From CAJCJE01 sp963818685 (GTDB lineage Bacteria > Actinomycetota > Actinomycetes > Mycobacteriales > Pseudonocardiaceae): a DNA stretch of 64,000 bases. This document shows, piece after piece, positions 1-10,914 of this stretch (the first letter of the stretch is position 1; each line of letters opens with the position of its first letter). The notes under the pieces were generated by a model. The model did not search any database and was not told the origin of the DNA. It saw only the letters and a program-made list of their open reading frames with translations. A program made the translations under genes and the position numbers. Where the stretch lies: contig CAWFTJ010000003.1 in NCBI GenBank assembly GCA_963818685.1, positions 1 through 64,000 on the forward strand. The letters run 5' to 3'.

Positions 1-1303
1 ATTGCTCGACCGCATCGTGTGAGTGGCGTTGTATCATCGCTCCGTGATTCGAGCAGCACTGACTGGGTTCACAGCGAGGTTTGATGGTTGGCGTCGAGTA
101 TACTTGCCTTATTGCGAGCTACATGCTTTCATGCTGGGTCAACTACGGCTTTTACCAACTCATCCCGAACTCTGATTCATGGCGAGGCCCATTCTATGTT
201 CAGATGGGCTTAGCGACGATCTTGTTCACTATGTCGTTTGTTCTACCGGAGACGCCCCGCTGGCTGGCCGGCCATGGACTTTGGGATGAGTGCTTGCAGA
301 CAGTTGCCGACCTCCATGCTGCTGGCGATAAAACCGATACTGACGTCCAGCATGTTTATTTGGAGATCGAAGAAGCCGTCAGGTATGAGAAGAGTCTTGG
401 GCAGCCATCATGGAAGGTAAGATTCTTCCCAGGGCTAGTTCATACCGAGTCACCAGCGCCGAGTGATCTTATGCGAGCTAACACATACCGACAGGATATG
501 TTCACACGCTACCGTAAGCGCACCATTATGGCCATTACCGCTCAGATGTTTGCGCAACTCAACGGCATAAACGTGATCTCCTTCTACCTTCCAAGTACGC
601 TCTCCGCCGCTGGGTTTAGCACATCGAAGTCATTGCTTTATACGGCGGCAAACTCAGTCATATACACCGCCGCGACTGTTCCAACGTGGTTTCTAGCCGA
701 CCGTTGGGGTCGCAGACCACTCTTGATCCTGGGTGGTGAGTTGAACGGATGCTCCGCAATCTCAAAATGAGCAAAATGCTTACTGACGTCCGCAGGAATC
801 TGCATGGCCGTCTTCCTAGCCATCATGTGCGTGTTTACCGAGCTAACCGATGTTGTGCCATTGACGCGGGCCAACGGCATGTACGCCTTTGTGATTCTCT
901 ACAATGCCATGTACGGAGCGACGTGGGGTCCGATGCCTTGGCTGTTGCCAGCAGAGGTCTTTCCACTACGTGCGCGAAGTCGAGGAGTCGCATTGTCGAC
1001 CACATCCAACTGGTCGGTGCCCCATACTGCCGATGAGCATATACTCAAACAAGACTGACCATTTTCAGGCTATTCAACTTCATTATCGGCATGTCGTCAC
1101 CCCCAGCTTTCGCCGGCATCAGTGGCTACTATTACATCATCATTCTTAGTTTCTGCCTCATCTCGGTCGGGTTGGTTTATTTCTACTACACTGAAACGGC
1201 GAATCACACGCTAGAGGAACTTGCGATTGCTTTTGGCGACAAGGCTTTCCTTGACGAGGACGAAGCGGTCATGCATCAGGCTCGTCTTTCCGTCAGTGAG
1301 TAA
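1..1303 (+). CDS. MFS sugar transporter, 5'-truncated, four exon segments visible
   Basis: Fungal sugar/H+ symporter of the major facilitator superfamily, acting in the plasma membrane. The 5' exons lie outside the window. Three introns split the visible frame cleanly, at 417-494, 736-795 and 1013-1068, and a fourth at 19-74; each has a CTAAC or CTGAC branch site shortly before the acceptor. The donor at 1013 is GTCGGT, unusual but required to give the conserved NWLFNFIIG junction. Spliced protein shows RRGLMVG, PETPRWL, GINVISFYLPSTL, DRWGRRPLL and PAEVFPLRARSRG, all hallmarks of the hexose transporter family. The first intron is 78 bp without a stop, so an unspliced reading looks open. The C-terminus ends normally at 1301-1303. 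Substrate cannot be told from sequence. Confidence 0.9.
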
Positions 1304-1408
1304 ATTGCGCGTAACGGAAAAGAGTCCGACGGAGGACGTAGCGTTCTACGCTTCCACTAGGGAGAGTTGCAAACGAGAGTATTTTACCTAAGTAGCGCAA
1401 AGTATAAC

Positions 1409-1624
1409 TGTTACGAACGTACAGAGAAGTACGCGGAACACCAGGGACTGCTCAGCCGCAAGGTACAGAAGTACCACTGAGCAGGACAGGTATATAGAAA
1501 CCGAAGTTGGCAGGGACAACTTCGTGTTCAACTTATGTTACGATCTTACTGTTTGGTACTTCCTTGACACTCCGCTCCAACGAGTACCAACTTCGTAACA
1601 CTACTGCAGTGTAGGGTTATAACA
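1409..1624 (+). repeat. LTR-like copy, left
   Basis: Starts TGTTACGAAC and ends GTTATAACA, the TG...CA inverted ends of a Ty3/gypsy LTR. From about 1490 it matches the copies at 7317-7630 and, inverted, at 7862-8176 (shared blocks around AACTTCGTGTTCAACT and CTTGACACTCCGCTCCAACG). Its first 80 bases differ from the other copies, and it lacks a 36-bp segment they carry before CTTCCTTGACAC. It is therefore a variant or rearranged LTR rather than an exact partner. No matching 5-bp target duplication is seen with the right copy. Confidence 0.75.
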
Positions 1625-2244
1625 ATAACGTACTCTATAAGCGAGCCGATCACCTAAGCGGGCCGATCACATTTCGCGTTTTAACGCGTCTTTATAGTTA
1701 TTATTCTATAACAAATCCACCTTTCTTTATATGCCCTTAAATATAGAAGGCAGTATATCTTTAGCTATTTAGGCTCCTAATATAAAAGCCTCTAAGCTTT
1801 CGCTAAGGCGTGTAATGTCCTATATATAACTCTTAGTAAGCGATACTATAGTATTCGTCTACGACGAGAAACTCGACTAATAAGTAGTAAGCTCACTTAG
1901 AACGAAGAGGAGATTCTTCTATCCTATATACTTAATCTAGACTTATAAGAATTCTCTTCTTAGCTTACTGTTATACGAGATATTACTAATATTATTCTTT
2001 TAAACTAAAGCTAGTAACTAGCTCTAACTATTAGCAAGAACTAGGTTACTAACTTTGTTAAAACGCTATACTTCGCTCTAAACGAAGTATAACAAAAAGT
2101 ACGATTATTAAAGAGCTATATATAAGGATTGTTAGGTTTAGTAGCAGGTTAGATAATAATACGTAGTACAGCTATAGAATAAAGACTACTTAAATCGCTA
2201 GGGAGAAGAAGAGAAAGAGAGGAAGTAAAATACGCTAGAAAGGT

Positions 2245-2322
2245 ATAGGCTAGGCTAAGATAGCCTAGGCTACGTTATCTTAGCGTAGATTACCTTATCT
2301 AGGCTAGGATAGTCTAGGCTAT
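2245..2322. repeat. Degenerate TAGGCTA tandem/inverted repeat
   Basis: About 80 bases built from TAGGCTA and its partial complement TAGCCTA, so it can pair with itself. It lies in the RIP-damaged left part of the retroelement. It may be a low-complexity product of mutation rather than a functional site. Confidence 0.5.
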
Positions 2323-2842
2323 ACTGTCTTAATATAAGTCGCGTAGATGTTAAGTAGGGTTTATAACAAGGATACTAAATAAATCTAGGGCTAGTTTCGT
2401 CTTATATAAAATACAGTTAAAAAGTATAGTATTCTCTAAAAGGACATCTATAACTTTAACTAAAATGGCCTTTAAATAAGGGTAATTTTAACTTCTAAAG
2501 TTATTACTTATTTAGAATAAAGAGGCCGTATAAAAAGAAAGTAGCTAGGAAACTATAAATAGGTTACACTTATCTATATTATTAGTACTTATAGGTAGGT
2601 AATTCTAGCCTTTATTATCTTTAAAGCTAAGCTCTACTTAGCCTCGTAGTACTATATACTAGGCCTGTATTATAAGCGTACTAGAAAGTACACTAAATAT
2701 AGAAGCTAACTTAGTCTACTTAGTAGCTTAGTAGTACTAAGTATACTAGGCTAACTAAGTATATATAATATATAGAAACTAAAGTAAGAATACTTATTTT
2801 ATATTTAATTTATATTTTTATTTTAATATTAGGTTTGGTTAG

Positions 2843-2987
2843 TAATAAAGACGGCCTCTTATACTTTCTTAATACTCCTTTTTAATAAGTACTAATTATA
2901 TAATACTACCTTATTGTTACGGTAGATCTACTTAGTAGTAGGCGAACCTAGGTTAGTCTTATTAAAGAGGAGTGTTAAGAAAGTATA
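2843..2987. repeat. Nested, inverted LTR-end fragments inside the element
   Basis: The stretch 2850-2912 reads as a heavily mutated copy of the LTR end (ACGGCCTC, then degraded CTTGACACTCCGCTCCAACGAGTAC). A second copy in reverse lies at 2960-2987. The arms 2860-2887 and 2960-2987 are complementary at 26 of 28 positions, and the two mismatches are C/T-type differences. This suggests an older inverted LTR insertion or rearrangement inside the internal region before or during RIP. Confidence 0.55.
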
Positions 2988-3359
2988 TAAAGCCTAGAGC
3001 AATGTTCGTCTCTATATACTTACTACTAAAAAACAAATTACGGAGAGTAAGAAAGATAAACTTATACAATGAATAGTTTATACTCCGGATATAAGAGTCC
3101 TAACCGGATCCTCTTAGACTAGGATAGTCGAAGGAGAACTTCGAATCTATACTACTAGACTAGTCGTTACCGTTAGAGATAACGGAGGTATAACGTTTAA
3201 ACTACGAGACCTATTTGTAGAATAGACTATCTTACTATCTAGTAACTAGTCGGGAAACTTTAGAGAACTGTAGACAGGGGCAGTCTATAGCAACTAAATA
3301 ATACTAGCAGCCTTATATTAATAGCAACAGTCTTTCGCACAAAATATACTATAAGAGGA

Positions 3360-6300
3360 ATACAAACTAATACTATAATAGATTCCGGCGTAAGCGGGAA
3401 TTTTATCTTAAGCAAGTTTGTATAGCAAAACGGGATCGCTACCCGAAGAATAAAAGATAGGTATAAATTAATTACGGTCGATAGATCATCCTTACCTAAA
3501 GTAGACAGCGAAACGGTACTACTAATACTAGCTATCTAATAGTACTACAAGATTATTACCTTTAATATTACGGAAGTAGCTAACTATAATGCCGTTTTAG
3601 GTATATCTTAGTTAGAAAAGTATAATCCAATTATCGATTAGAGAAAAGGAGTACTTAGATTTAATTAATATAGTTGTATTACTAGTATTAAATCTATATA
3701 CTAGTAGCGTTCAGTAGCAGATAAGACTAGAGAGTTTAACGATATATAACGATCTCGATCGAAACAGAAGAGTAATATACTCTCAATTTCGTTAGATACA
3801 GATAAGGGTTAGTCTAATCAACTAGACAGAAGAAAGGGAACTTATATATCCCTTAACATTCCTAAAGAATACAACAGATAGAAACGCCTATTTTAGGAAG
3901 AGGAAGGAATCGCAGCCTTACCTAAATACCAACCGTAGGACTATAAAATTATACTTATACTAGAAAAACAACCTACGTTCGGACCTATATATACATTATC
4001 CGAAAAAGAGCTTAAAGCTCTATAAACATATCTGGACGAAAACCTTATACGTAGATTTATTAGAGAATTACAATTACTAGCAGGATATCTAATCCTATTC
4101 GTACTAAAGAAAGGAGGAGAATTGTATCTATATATCGATTATAGGAAACTTAATAATATTACTATTAAAAACCGATATCTATTACTAAATATCGAAGAAC
4201 TATAGTACAGACTACAAGGAGCAACCTGGTTTATAATAATCGATTTATAAAGGGCTTATAACCTTATTCGAATAAAGAAAGGCGAAGAATGGAAAACCGC
4301 CTTTAGAACTAGATATAGGCACTACGAGTATATAGTAATACTATTTAGACTTACAAATGTACTAGCAATATATTAAGCAATAATTAATAATACTTTATAC
4401 GAATACCTTAATGTTTTCATTATCGCGTATCTTAACGATATACTAGTCTATACTAGGAGAACCCTACGAGACTATATACAGTATATACAAAAAATACTTA
4501 ATAAACTTTAGGAAAAGAATCTAAAAGTTAAATTAGAAAAGTGCAAATTCTATAAATAAGAAGTAGAATACCTTAGATTTATAATAGGAATAAAGGGAAT
4601 AGAGATCGACTCTTTAAAAACATAATTACTAACAGACTAGCTAACGCTAAAGAACTTAAAGGATGTCTAAGCTTTCCTTAGACTCGCTAACTATAACAGA
4701 AAGTTTATAAAAGACTACTCAAAACTGGCTATACTATTAACAGAACTTACTAAGAAGAATATCGGATTTAAATAGACTGCAAGAGAGCAATATACCTTCG
4801 AGAAACTGAAAAGAGCAAACGCCGAAGTACTAGTCCTATAAATGTTCGACCCTACCTAACTACTCTATGTTAAAACAGACGCCTTAGACAGGGCAATCGG
4901 AGCATACTATATATAAGACTTCGAAGGAAAGCGACATCCGATCGCTTATTACTCTAGGAAGATAATACCGGCCGAAGAAAATTATAATATCTATAATAAG
5001 GAACTACTTATAGTTGTCTCTGCTTTACAATATTAGAGAATCTATTGCGAAAGTGTATCTAAGCTTACTATTTATACAGACTATAAAAACTTGCTTTACT
5101 TTATAATTACGAAGCAGCTTAATCGACGACAAACCAGATAGTCTGAGCTACTAGGACAATACAAGTTCGACATAAAGTATATCCTAGGAAAAGAAAATAG
5201 ATAGGCAGATACTTTTAGCTGCCGAAGTAATTATATAGAAGGACACGAACTAATATCTTATAGTATTCTAAAGGTAAACAAGAATAGAATATTAAGTACT
5301 AACCTGCAGGAGTTTAATACTATACTCCGGATTCTTACTAACGAAACAGAACAATTCCTTATTAAGTATAGGAAATACTATATACTAACAGACAAGGAAC
5401 AGTAATATATCCAGAATTACTACGATAGACTAACAAATAGTTATCCCGGTATTATAAGAATCCTCGAACGAATTTAACGAAACTTTTCGTTCCCGGGTAT
5501 ATATAAAAAGGTAATTAAATATATTAAAAAGTGTAATAGTTGCTAGAAGAACAAAGCATCCCGATATGCTAAGTTCGGCAACTTATAGCTAATACTACTA
5601 TCGTAGCAACTATAGAATAAAGTTACGATAGACTTTATTACTGATTTACTAGGATCTAAAGATCTAACGATATAGGTCTTCTACGATTCTATACTAGTAA
5701 TAGTCGACAGATTTATAAAGTATATATACTTTATTCCCTGTTAAAAGACAATTACAGCCGAACGATTAGGACACCTCGTTCTTAATAGACTCGTTCGATA
5801 CTATAGATTGCTAAAAGCATTTATAACCGATAGAGATAAGCTCTTTACCTTAGCTTATTAGAAAACACTTACAGCGGTAATAGGGATAAAATACAAGTTA
5901 TCTACTGCATTCTATCCAGAAACTAATAGACAGATAGAATAGGCAAACTAGATATTAAAGGTATATCTACGATATTATATTAACGATACCTAAGATAACT
6001 AGGTTATATTACTACTAATAGCATAGTTAGTATTAAATAACAACTTCTCCGAAACGACAAAAATAATATTATTCTTTGCAAACTATAGCAAAGACCTAAA
6101 CCTGTTTAATATACTGCTACTAAGCCTAAATACTGAAAGAGCTCTAAGAAATGCTGAACAGATTAAGGTATTATATTAAAAGATATATAATATAATTACA
6201 AATATATAGTTATAGCTTATAACAAGACAACACAAACCGAATAAAAACGGACCTTAGCTTAAAAAGAGGGATAAGGTATACCTCCTTACGAAGAATCTAA

Positions 6301-6650
6301 AGTCGCGACAAAACAACAAAAAGCTGAACTATGTTAAGGTCGGACCGTTTCTTATTACGGAACAACGAGGACTAGTAAGCTACCGACTCGAACTACTATC
6401 TAATATACGAATACATCCGGTATTCTATATATCGCTTCTAGAACCAGCAGACCCCGATATCCTGCTGCAGACGATGTTCTACTTCGAGCTATAGGAAGAC
6501 GACATCTTCGAAGTTAAGAAGATAGTCTTGTTCGACAGAGCTAAATACTTAGTTAAGTAGAAAGGCTACGACGAGTCAGAAAATATATAGGAACCCCCGG
6601 AGAATCTACTTACCTGCTTAGAGCATCTACGACGATTCTATTAAAACCCT
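3360..6650 (+). pseudogene. Chromovirus pol polyprotein remnant (PR-RT-RH-IN-chromodomain)
   Basis: Dead pol frame with dozens of TAG/TAA codons. Protease at about 3365-3660 keeps IDSGVSGNF. Reverse transcriptase at about 3960-4730 keeps YLNDILVYT in place of the YxDD box. RNase H at about 4840-5240 starts at KTDALDRAIGAYY, and integrase spans about 5390-6440 with the CNSC half of its zinc finger and IDFITDL at the core. A C-terminal chromodomain at about 6490-6645 reads YLVK*KGYDESENI*EP. Both conserved chromodomain tryptophans are TAG, exactly the TGG-to-TAG change RIP makes on the opposite strand. In living chromoviruses this domain targets integration to modified histone tails. Confidence 0.88.
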
Positions 6651-7316
6651 ATTCTAACAAAAACTTTCCTAATTAAACAATATTAGCAGATAGACACGAT
6701 TAGTCGACCTAGGTTTCTATAGAGCTTTCCTATTAGGGAAACTAGATAGTAATCCCCAGACTACCAGTAACAGGTTCGTTTAAACTATTAACATCTACGA
6801 GATCGTTAATAAACCCTAGAGAGTTCTAGACCGCCGGCGAAATACCGATACTAACCGACGAAGCCGGATAATCTTCGACTAGTTCCCTAGACTGCTCTAT
6901 CTCTTCTATAAGATACAGCGTCTTTTGTCTCGCGCGCTCGCAGGCCTAACAAAGGATCTTTTTCTTTCGAATAATTTTAGCTATTAAAATAGCTAACTTC
7001 TCTTCGTATATATCGATTTTACGCTAGAGGGATTCTTGTATACAGTCTAGGGATTCCTAAGACAAGTTTATACAGAGATAGCCGAGGCGAACGTATTCGG
7101 AACACTTAGCGCGTTCCGGTATCGTAATACAGCGGTAGCTGTTTAAGAGACAGTAGTCGTACGGGAAAGGGGACTCCTTTCCTAGAGCTTCGATTTAGTA
7201 GACGAGACGAAGTTTATATTAGGAAGAAAGAGAAGCTATAATTACCCCTATCTAAGAAGGGGCTATAATAAACTTAACTGCTACCTCGGGACGAGGCTAG
7301 GCTAGAAGAGGGATAG

Positions 7317-7630
7317 TATTACGAACTAACATGTAACTGCTCGTGCAGCTGCGAACGAGCAAACCGTTAGTAACTAATTACTAAGAGTGCGCGTAAGTGC
7401 GCGCCGCGAGCATCTGCGAGGCTCGCCCCTACTCGGAGCGAGCAAGGACAAGTACCGCAGATATATAGGAACCGAAGTTAGCTAGGACAACTTCGTGTTC
7501 AACTCATATTACGATCTTACTGTTTGGTAGTTACCTAGTTACCTGAATACAGAGACGGCCTCCTACTTCCTTGACACTCCGCTCCAACGAGTACTAACTA
7601 CGTAACACTACGTAGAGTAGGGTCATAACA
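7317..7630 (+). repeat. LTR-like copy, right
   Basis: A 314-bp copy from TATTACGAAC (mutated TGTTAC) to GTCATAACA, in direct orientation to the left copy. It is preceded by a purine-rich tract. Compared with the inverted copy at 7862-8176 it shows many C-to-T and G-to-A changes at CA/TG sites (for instance the stretch 7365-7390), so RIP hit it harder. Confidence 0.8.
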
Positions 7631-7861
7631 TCCTTATAGGACTGTTCTTAACCCTATAATACTTAAAGTATATACCAAGCTAATTGAACTAATTAGTTAA
7701 CTTGTTCCGATTTCTATAAAAGAAGTCGGGCTTCGCTGGTCCCTTCGAGTTATCGATTCGGGCTTCTAGTCGGACAGCAGATAGTCCTGCTATCGGGCGG
7801 TTAGTAGGGCGTTCGCCTTCCGCTACACTTCCTAAGGTACTCATCCTGAGGATGTTTAAAG

Positions 7862-8176
7862 TGTTATAACCCTACTCTGCTATAGTATTACATAGTTAGT
7901 ACTCGTTGGAGCGGAGTGTCAAGGAAGTAGGAGGCCGTTTCTGTATTCAGGTAACTAGGTAACTACCAAACAGTAAGATCGTAACATAAGTTGAACACGA
8001 AGTTGTCCTAGCCAACTTCGGTTCCTATATACCTACGGTGCTCGTTCTTGCTCGCTCCGAGCAGGGGCGAGCCGCGTGGATGCTCGCGGCGCGCATCCAC
8101 GCGCGCGCTCAGCGATTGGTCACTGATGGTTTGCTCGTTCGCAGCTGCACGAGCAGTCACGTGTTAGTTCGTAACA
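7862..8176 (-). repeat. Solo LTR, inverted, weakly mutated
   Basis: A 315-bp reverse-complement copy of 7317-7630, starting TGTTATAACC and ending TTCGTAACA. It has no internal element sequence beside it, so it is probably a solo LTR or the far end of a second, inverted insertion. It keeps CA/TG dinucleotides that the direct copy has lost, which gives a near-original reference for the LTR. The flanking 5-mers TAAAG and AATAA do not form a target duplication. The 231 bp between the two LTRs (7631-7861) hold no gene that I can see. Confidence 0.78.
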
Positions 8177-8647
8177 AATAAGACCTAACCCTTAGTTGCC
8201 TACTACTAAGTAGACTAATTATAACACTGCTGTTATAGCGTAGGCCTAAGGCCTGTAGATGTACGATATATAGTAAATTTTACTTCGAACGTAAAGGTGC
8301 GGAGTATTGTTTGCCTAGCGAATTAGGGGCTGGCGTTCTTTGTTTAAGGTTTAGGGTCCAGGAACGCGGCCTACTTATAGGCCGCGCTCCCCCCTTCGAT
8401 CCTCCTTCCTTTGCTCCTCCGTAGCTTATCTTGTAATCCACGTCAATGCAAGCCTTCAGCCCCCTTTTGCTCTGTCCTTTGATTCAGTCTTGATATCGCA
8501 GCCTCACGCCATCACACCTCGCAGAGCTCGCTTGGTCTTGTGCTAAGCCTGTTCGTAACAATAGCACTAGAACCTCCTAGCGCAGTGTCAGGTTTCGTGG
8601 CCGAGCTGAGGAAGCAGTAAAGACCAGGTCTTCATAACTTGCCACGC
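8177..8647. other. Intergenic, no gene seen
   Basis: Transition from RIP-damaged DNA to normal fungal base composition at about 8,290-8,330. A short inverted repeat, GCGGCCTA...TAGGCCGC, lies near 8370-8389. I see no coding exon here. The right part would be the 3' flank of the WW-domain gene, which is transcribed toward it. Confidence 0.5.
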
Positions 8648-9124
8648 CTACGCACTCCTAGGATCGTCCCACGTTACAGTATGGGTGTTATGATCCGCAA
8701 AATACGCAACCCCTTGAGGTGTGAGCAGCATCTCCCATCGCGCCGGTAACTCGCCCGTTGGACCTTCCGGTCTGTCGAAAGTGGTGGTTCTCGAGGCGTG
8801 GTTGGCGTAATACGTCCTGCCCTCACTATCCACGAATGCTTCCCAAGCTGCAGGCAACCCTGCCTGAGTGCTAGCACCGTCTTCGCCCGTTTCCGCTTCG
8901 GGCCTTCGAAAGGTCGTAGTTCTGGCAGCATGATTGGCGTAATACATCCTGCCATCGCTGCTCACGAGTTCTTCCCAATGGGGAGGTAATGGCGCCTGCG
9001 GACTGTCAGAGCCTCGCGCCCCGATAACATTTGCGGATGCTTCGTTCGAACCATCTGTCGAAGTGAACCTGTTGCTATCTGTGCCTTGATACGCATCCGA
9101 AACCGCCTGAGACTTTTCGGCCAT
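8648..9124 (-). CDS. Triple WW-domain protein
   Basis: A single-exon 158-residue protein with three WW domains. The signature tryptophan, Tyr pair and closing Pro are W50/YY61-62/P75, W94/YY105-106/P119 and W130/YF141-142/P155. WW domains bind proline-rich motifs and act as adaptors in signalling, ubiquitin ligation or splicing. The second signature tryptophan is Phe in domains 1 and 2 (F72, F116) but Trp in domain 3 (W152). Nothing else is recognisable; the first 45 residues are Ser/Asn-rich and probably disordered. There is no HECT, FF or rhodanese partner domain, so this is a stand-alone adaptor or a fragment of a larger gene. The ATG at 9124 is the first in frame. Confidence 0.75.
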   Translation of the reverse strand: MAEKSQAVSDAYQGTDSNRFTSTDGSNEASANVIGARGSDSPQAPLPPHWEELVSSDGRMYYANHAARTTTFRRPEAETGEDGASTQAGLPAAWEAFVDSEGRTYYANHASRTTTFDRPEGPTGELPARWEMLLTPQGVAYFADHNTHTVTWDDPRSA

Positions 9125-9727
9125 CGTTTTCGAGTAGTTGCAGCCCGCCGTTCGATCTGGATTTGTGTTGATGGATGGTTTGAGGAAATTGCATCAATGG
9201 TAACAGCAGTAGCTGATAGTATTTGATCAATCGCTGCCTTACTCTCGAGCGTTGCTGCAGTTGACGATCGTTGTCGTGTAGATAGTCGCGTATGTCACTG
9301 TGCTGGACGTTTTGGGCTCATCTGGGTCTGGTGCACGTCTATACGCAGCTTCTCGGGCTGTACTGAAAAACAGCGGACGCCGAAGGAGGAAAGGTGTAGC
9401 CGAAGCTTCCGCTAATCGTCGATGGAGGAACAAGCATCAGATCCACATCCGGCGGGCTGCACGGACCGCAGCACGCCACAGTGGAGCGAAATCAGTGAAT
9501 ACGGACGTCGATTTGCCCGATGGTATCCTGATGCCTGGAAGCTTGCAGTGGTGACATCACGATCTAAATTTGTCATCTTGGCGCATTTCTCTCCAGAAGC
9601 GCCAGGCGCTAAATTACCGTGGATCAGCCCGAGTTGGCGAGTGAAGTCACAGACTTAACAAACCCCTCGTCGCCGTCGCCATCGATTCCCCAACACCCAG
9701 TAAAACTCAATCAAGTTACTAAGGAAC
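9125..9727. other. Intergenic, no gene supported
   Basis: About 600 bp upstream of both the WW gene (minus strand) and the ORF at 9728 (plus strand), so it should contain their divergent promoters. Short open frames here have no recognisable product. I cannot identify a TATA box with confidence. Confidence 0.4.
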
Positions 9728-10180
9728 ATGTACGAAGGCGAGAAAATGCCGAGCTCTCAGGTGTCGGAAGACCCGAACCTCACGCCTAGAGCCAGCCAAG
9801 GCCACATCGACAGAAACGGAACACCCCGGGTAGTGAAGACTGAGGATGCCTTCGCGAATCTGCCTGACTCCGACGCCACAAGCACGCTTGCCAGAAGTAC
9901 CCTGAATAGCTACGCGCCTTCTTCAATCATCGAACGGAAGTCGCTTCTCTCTGGCCGTCGTCGCTCATCGGTAGAACATCGACTTCGAAAGACAACGGGC
10001 AGGAAGGCTTTTGAGGGCGTTTGTGATGCTGTGAATTTGATCGTCCCAATCGACGTCAACGACGAAGCGCGGAGTATGCATGATTCGAGTCTGGCAAAGC
10101 TGGCGAGGGCGGCGAATGGGAAGGACAAATCATCCACGCACGAACCTGACATGGGGATAGCGGGACAGAAGTCTGAGTAG
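9728..10180 (+). CDS. Hypothetical fungal protein, possibly first exon of a longer gene
   Basis: A 150-residue open frame from ATG 9728. Not recognised. It is rich in Ser, Arg, Asp and Lys, with a basic patch (GRRRSS around residues 76-81), and is probably largely disordered and nuclear or cytosolic. A second open frame follows at about 10180-10425 in another phase. A spliced gene running through 9728-11146 is therefore possible, but I could not find a convincing set of splice sites. It could also be a non-coding open stretch. Confidence 0.35.
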   Translation: MYEGEKMPSSQVSEDPNLTPRASQGHIDRNGTPRVVKTEDAFANLPDSDATSTLARSTLNSYAPSSIIERKSLLSGRRRSSVEHRLRKTTGRKAFEGVCDAVNLIVPIDVNDEARSMHDSSLAKLARAANGKDKSSTHEPDMGIAGQKSE

Positions 10181-10461
10181 TCATTGCAATTGCTTCCGCT
10201 ATTGATTCCTACGCCAAGATCTTTGAAAATGTGGAAGCAGAGTCCTCCATTGATAATATCCTGCTTCGCTGCATACGCCCTGAACAACTTGCATACAACG
10301 AGGTTGAAGACCTTTGCGGCCTTAGTCCAATTCACGTTCATGCACCGACCGCATCCTTTGTCAACCGCAGTCCACGACCTATAACCAAGGCATTTCGTCC
10401 CACAGCGGCCAAACTTACCATTTGAATATGGATCCAGTTAGTCGATAGTACATCTGACACG

Positions 10462-10914
10462 ATGACAATGTGGCCAATGAGGCGGAATCCGGGTTCCTCG
10501 GATGCGGAGGACACACGGTCGAACTACGGCGCAAACGCTGACTCAGACTTGAACGACGTGGAGAGTTCTATAGACGACTATGTCAGGCGGAGAAATCAAC
10601 CATACGAGCGTTTTCTGCAATCTTCGTCGTTGCGCAAACTGCGGGCATGGGGAGAGAAATTGGACCGGCGTCTCCGACCGATTCACCCAATGCCACATCG
10701 TCCTCGCAACCGCCAGCGGCTCCCTGGAACCAAGGTGAGACGGCGATCAGCTTCAGTTCTAGATGCTGGTACTATTCTAAGAAGGCCACCCTCGGACTAT
10801 GTAGCTGCAATTGCACACCGGGCCCACCAGCTTCGCTCACTTGAAGCTGCAGACGATGAGGACTGGGCTCGTGCCGATAGAGCGAACGGATTGGAAACGC
10901 GCATCCGCGAGTAA
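10462..10914 (+). CDS. Hypothetical fungal protein, Arg-rich
   Basis: A 150-residue open frame from ATG 10462, not recognised. It is Arg- and Asp-rich, with a basic stretch around residues 70-97. The stop sits in GAGTAAGG, which would also be a good intron donor. A further open stretch, 10988-11146 (52 codons, Ser/Asp/Thr-rich), lies just downstream and may be a later exon, although the phases do not join at the nearest AG. Together with 9728-10180 this may be one multi-exon gene. Confidence 0.35.
   Translation: MTMWPMRRNPGSSDAEDTRSNYGANADSDLNDVESSIDDYVRRRNQPYERFLQSSSLRKLRAWGEKLDRRLRPIHPMPHRPRNRQRLPGTKVRRRSASVLDAGTILRRPPSDYVAAIAHRAHQLRSLEAADDEDWARADRANGLETRIRE

Larger units (their letters stand above)
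1409..7630 (+). mobile_element. RIP-mutated Ty3/gypsy chromovirus
   Basis: A 6.2-kb LTR retrotransposon relic between two direct LTR-like copies. The block is strongly AT-rich and full of TA dinucleotides and TAG/TAA stops, as expected after repeat-induced point mutation (CpA to TpA on both strands), a fungal genome-defence process. Behind the damage the order protease, reverse transcriptase, RNase H, integrase, chromodomain is readable in one strand, which is the Ty3/gypsy chromovirus order. A purine-rich tract (AGAAGAGGG) lies just before the right LTR, where the polypurine primer should be. The gag region (about 1625-3300) is not recognisable. The element cannot encode protein. Confidence 0.88.

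Noticed and set aside
1404..7635. Target-site duplication flanking the two direct LTRs
   Set aside because: The five bases left (ATAAC) and right (TCCTT) do not match, so the two LTRs may not belong to one clean insertion.
9239..9658. Several short open frames between the WW gene and 9728
   Set aside because: None has a recognisable feature or a plausible splice pattern; treated as intergenic.
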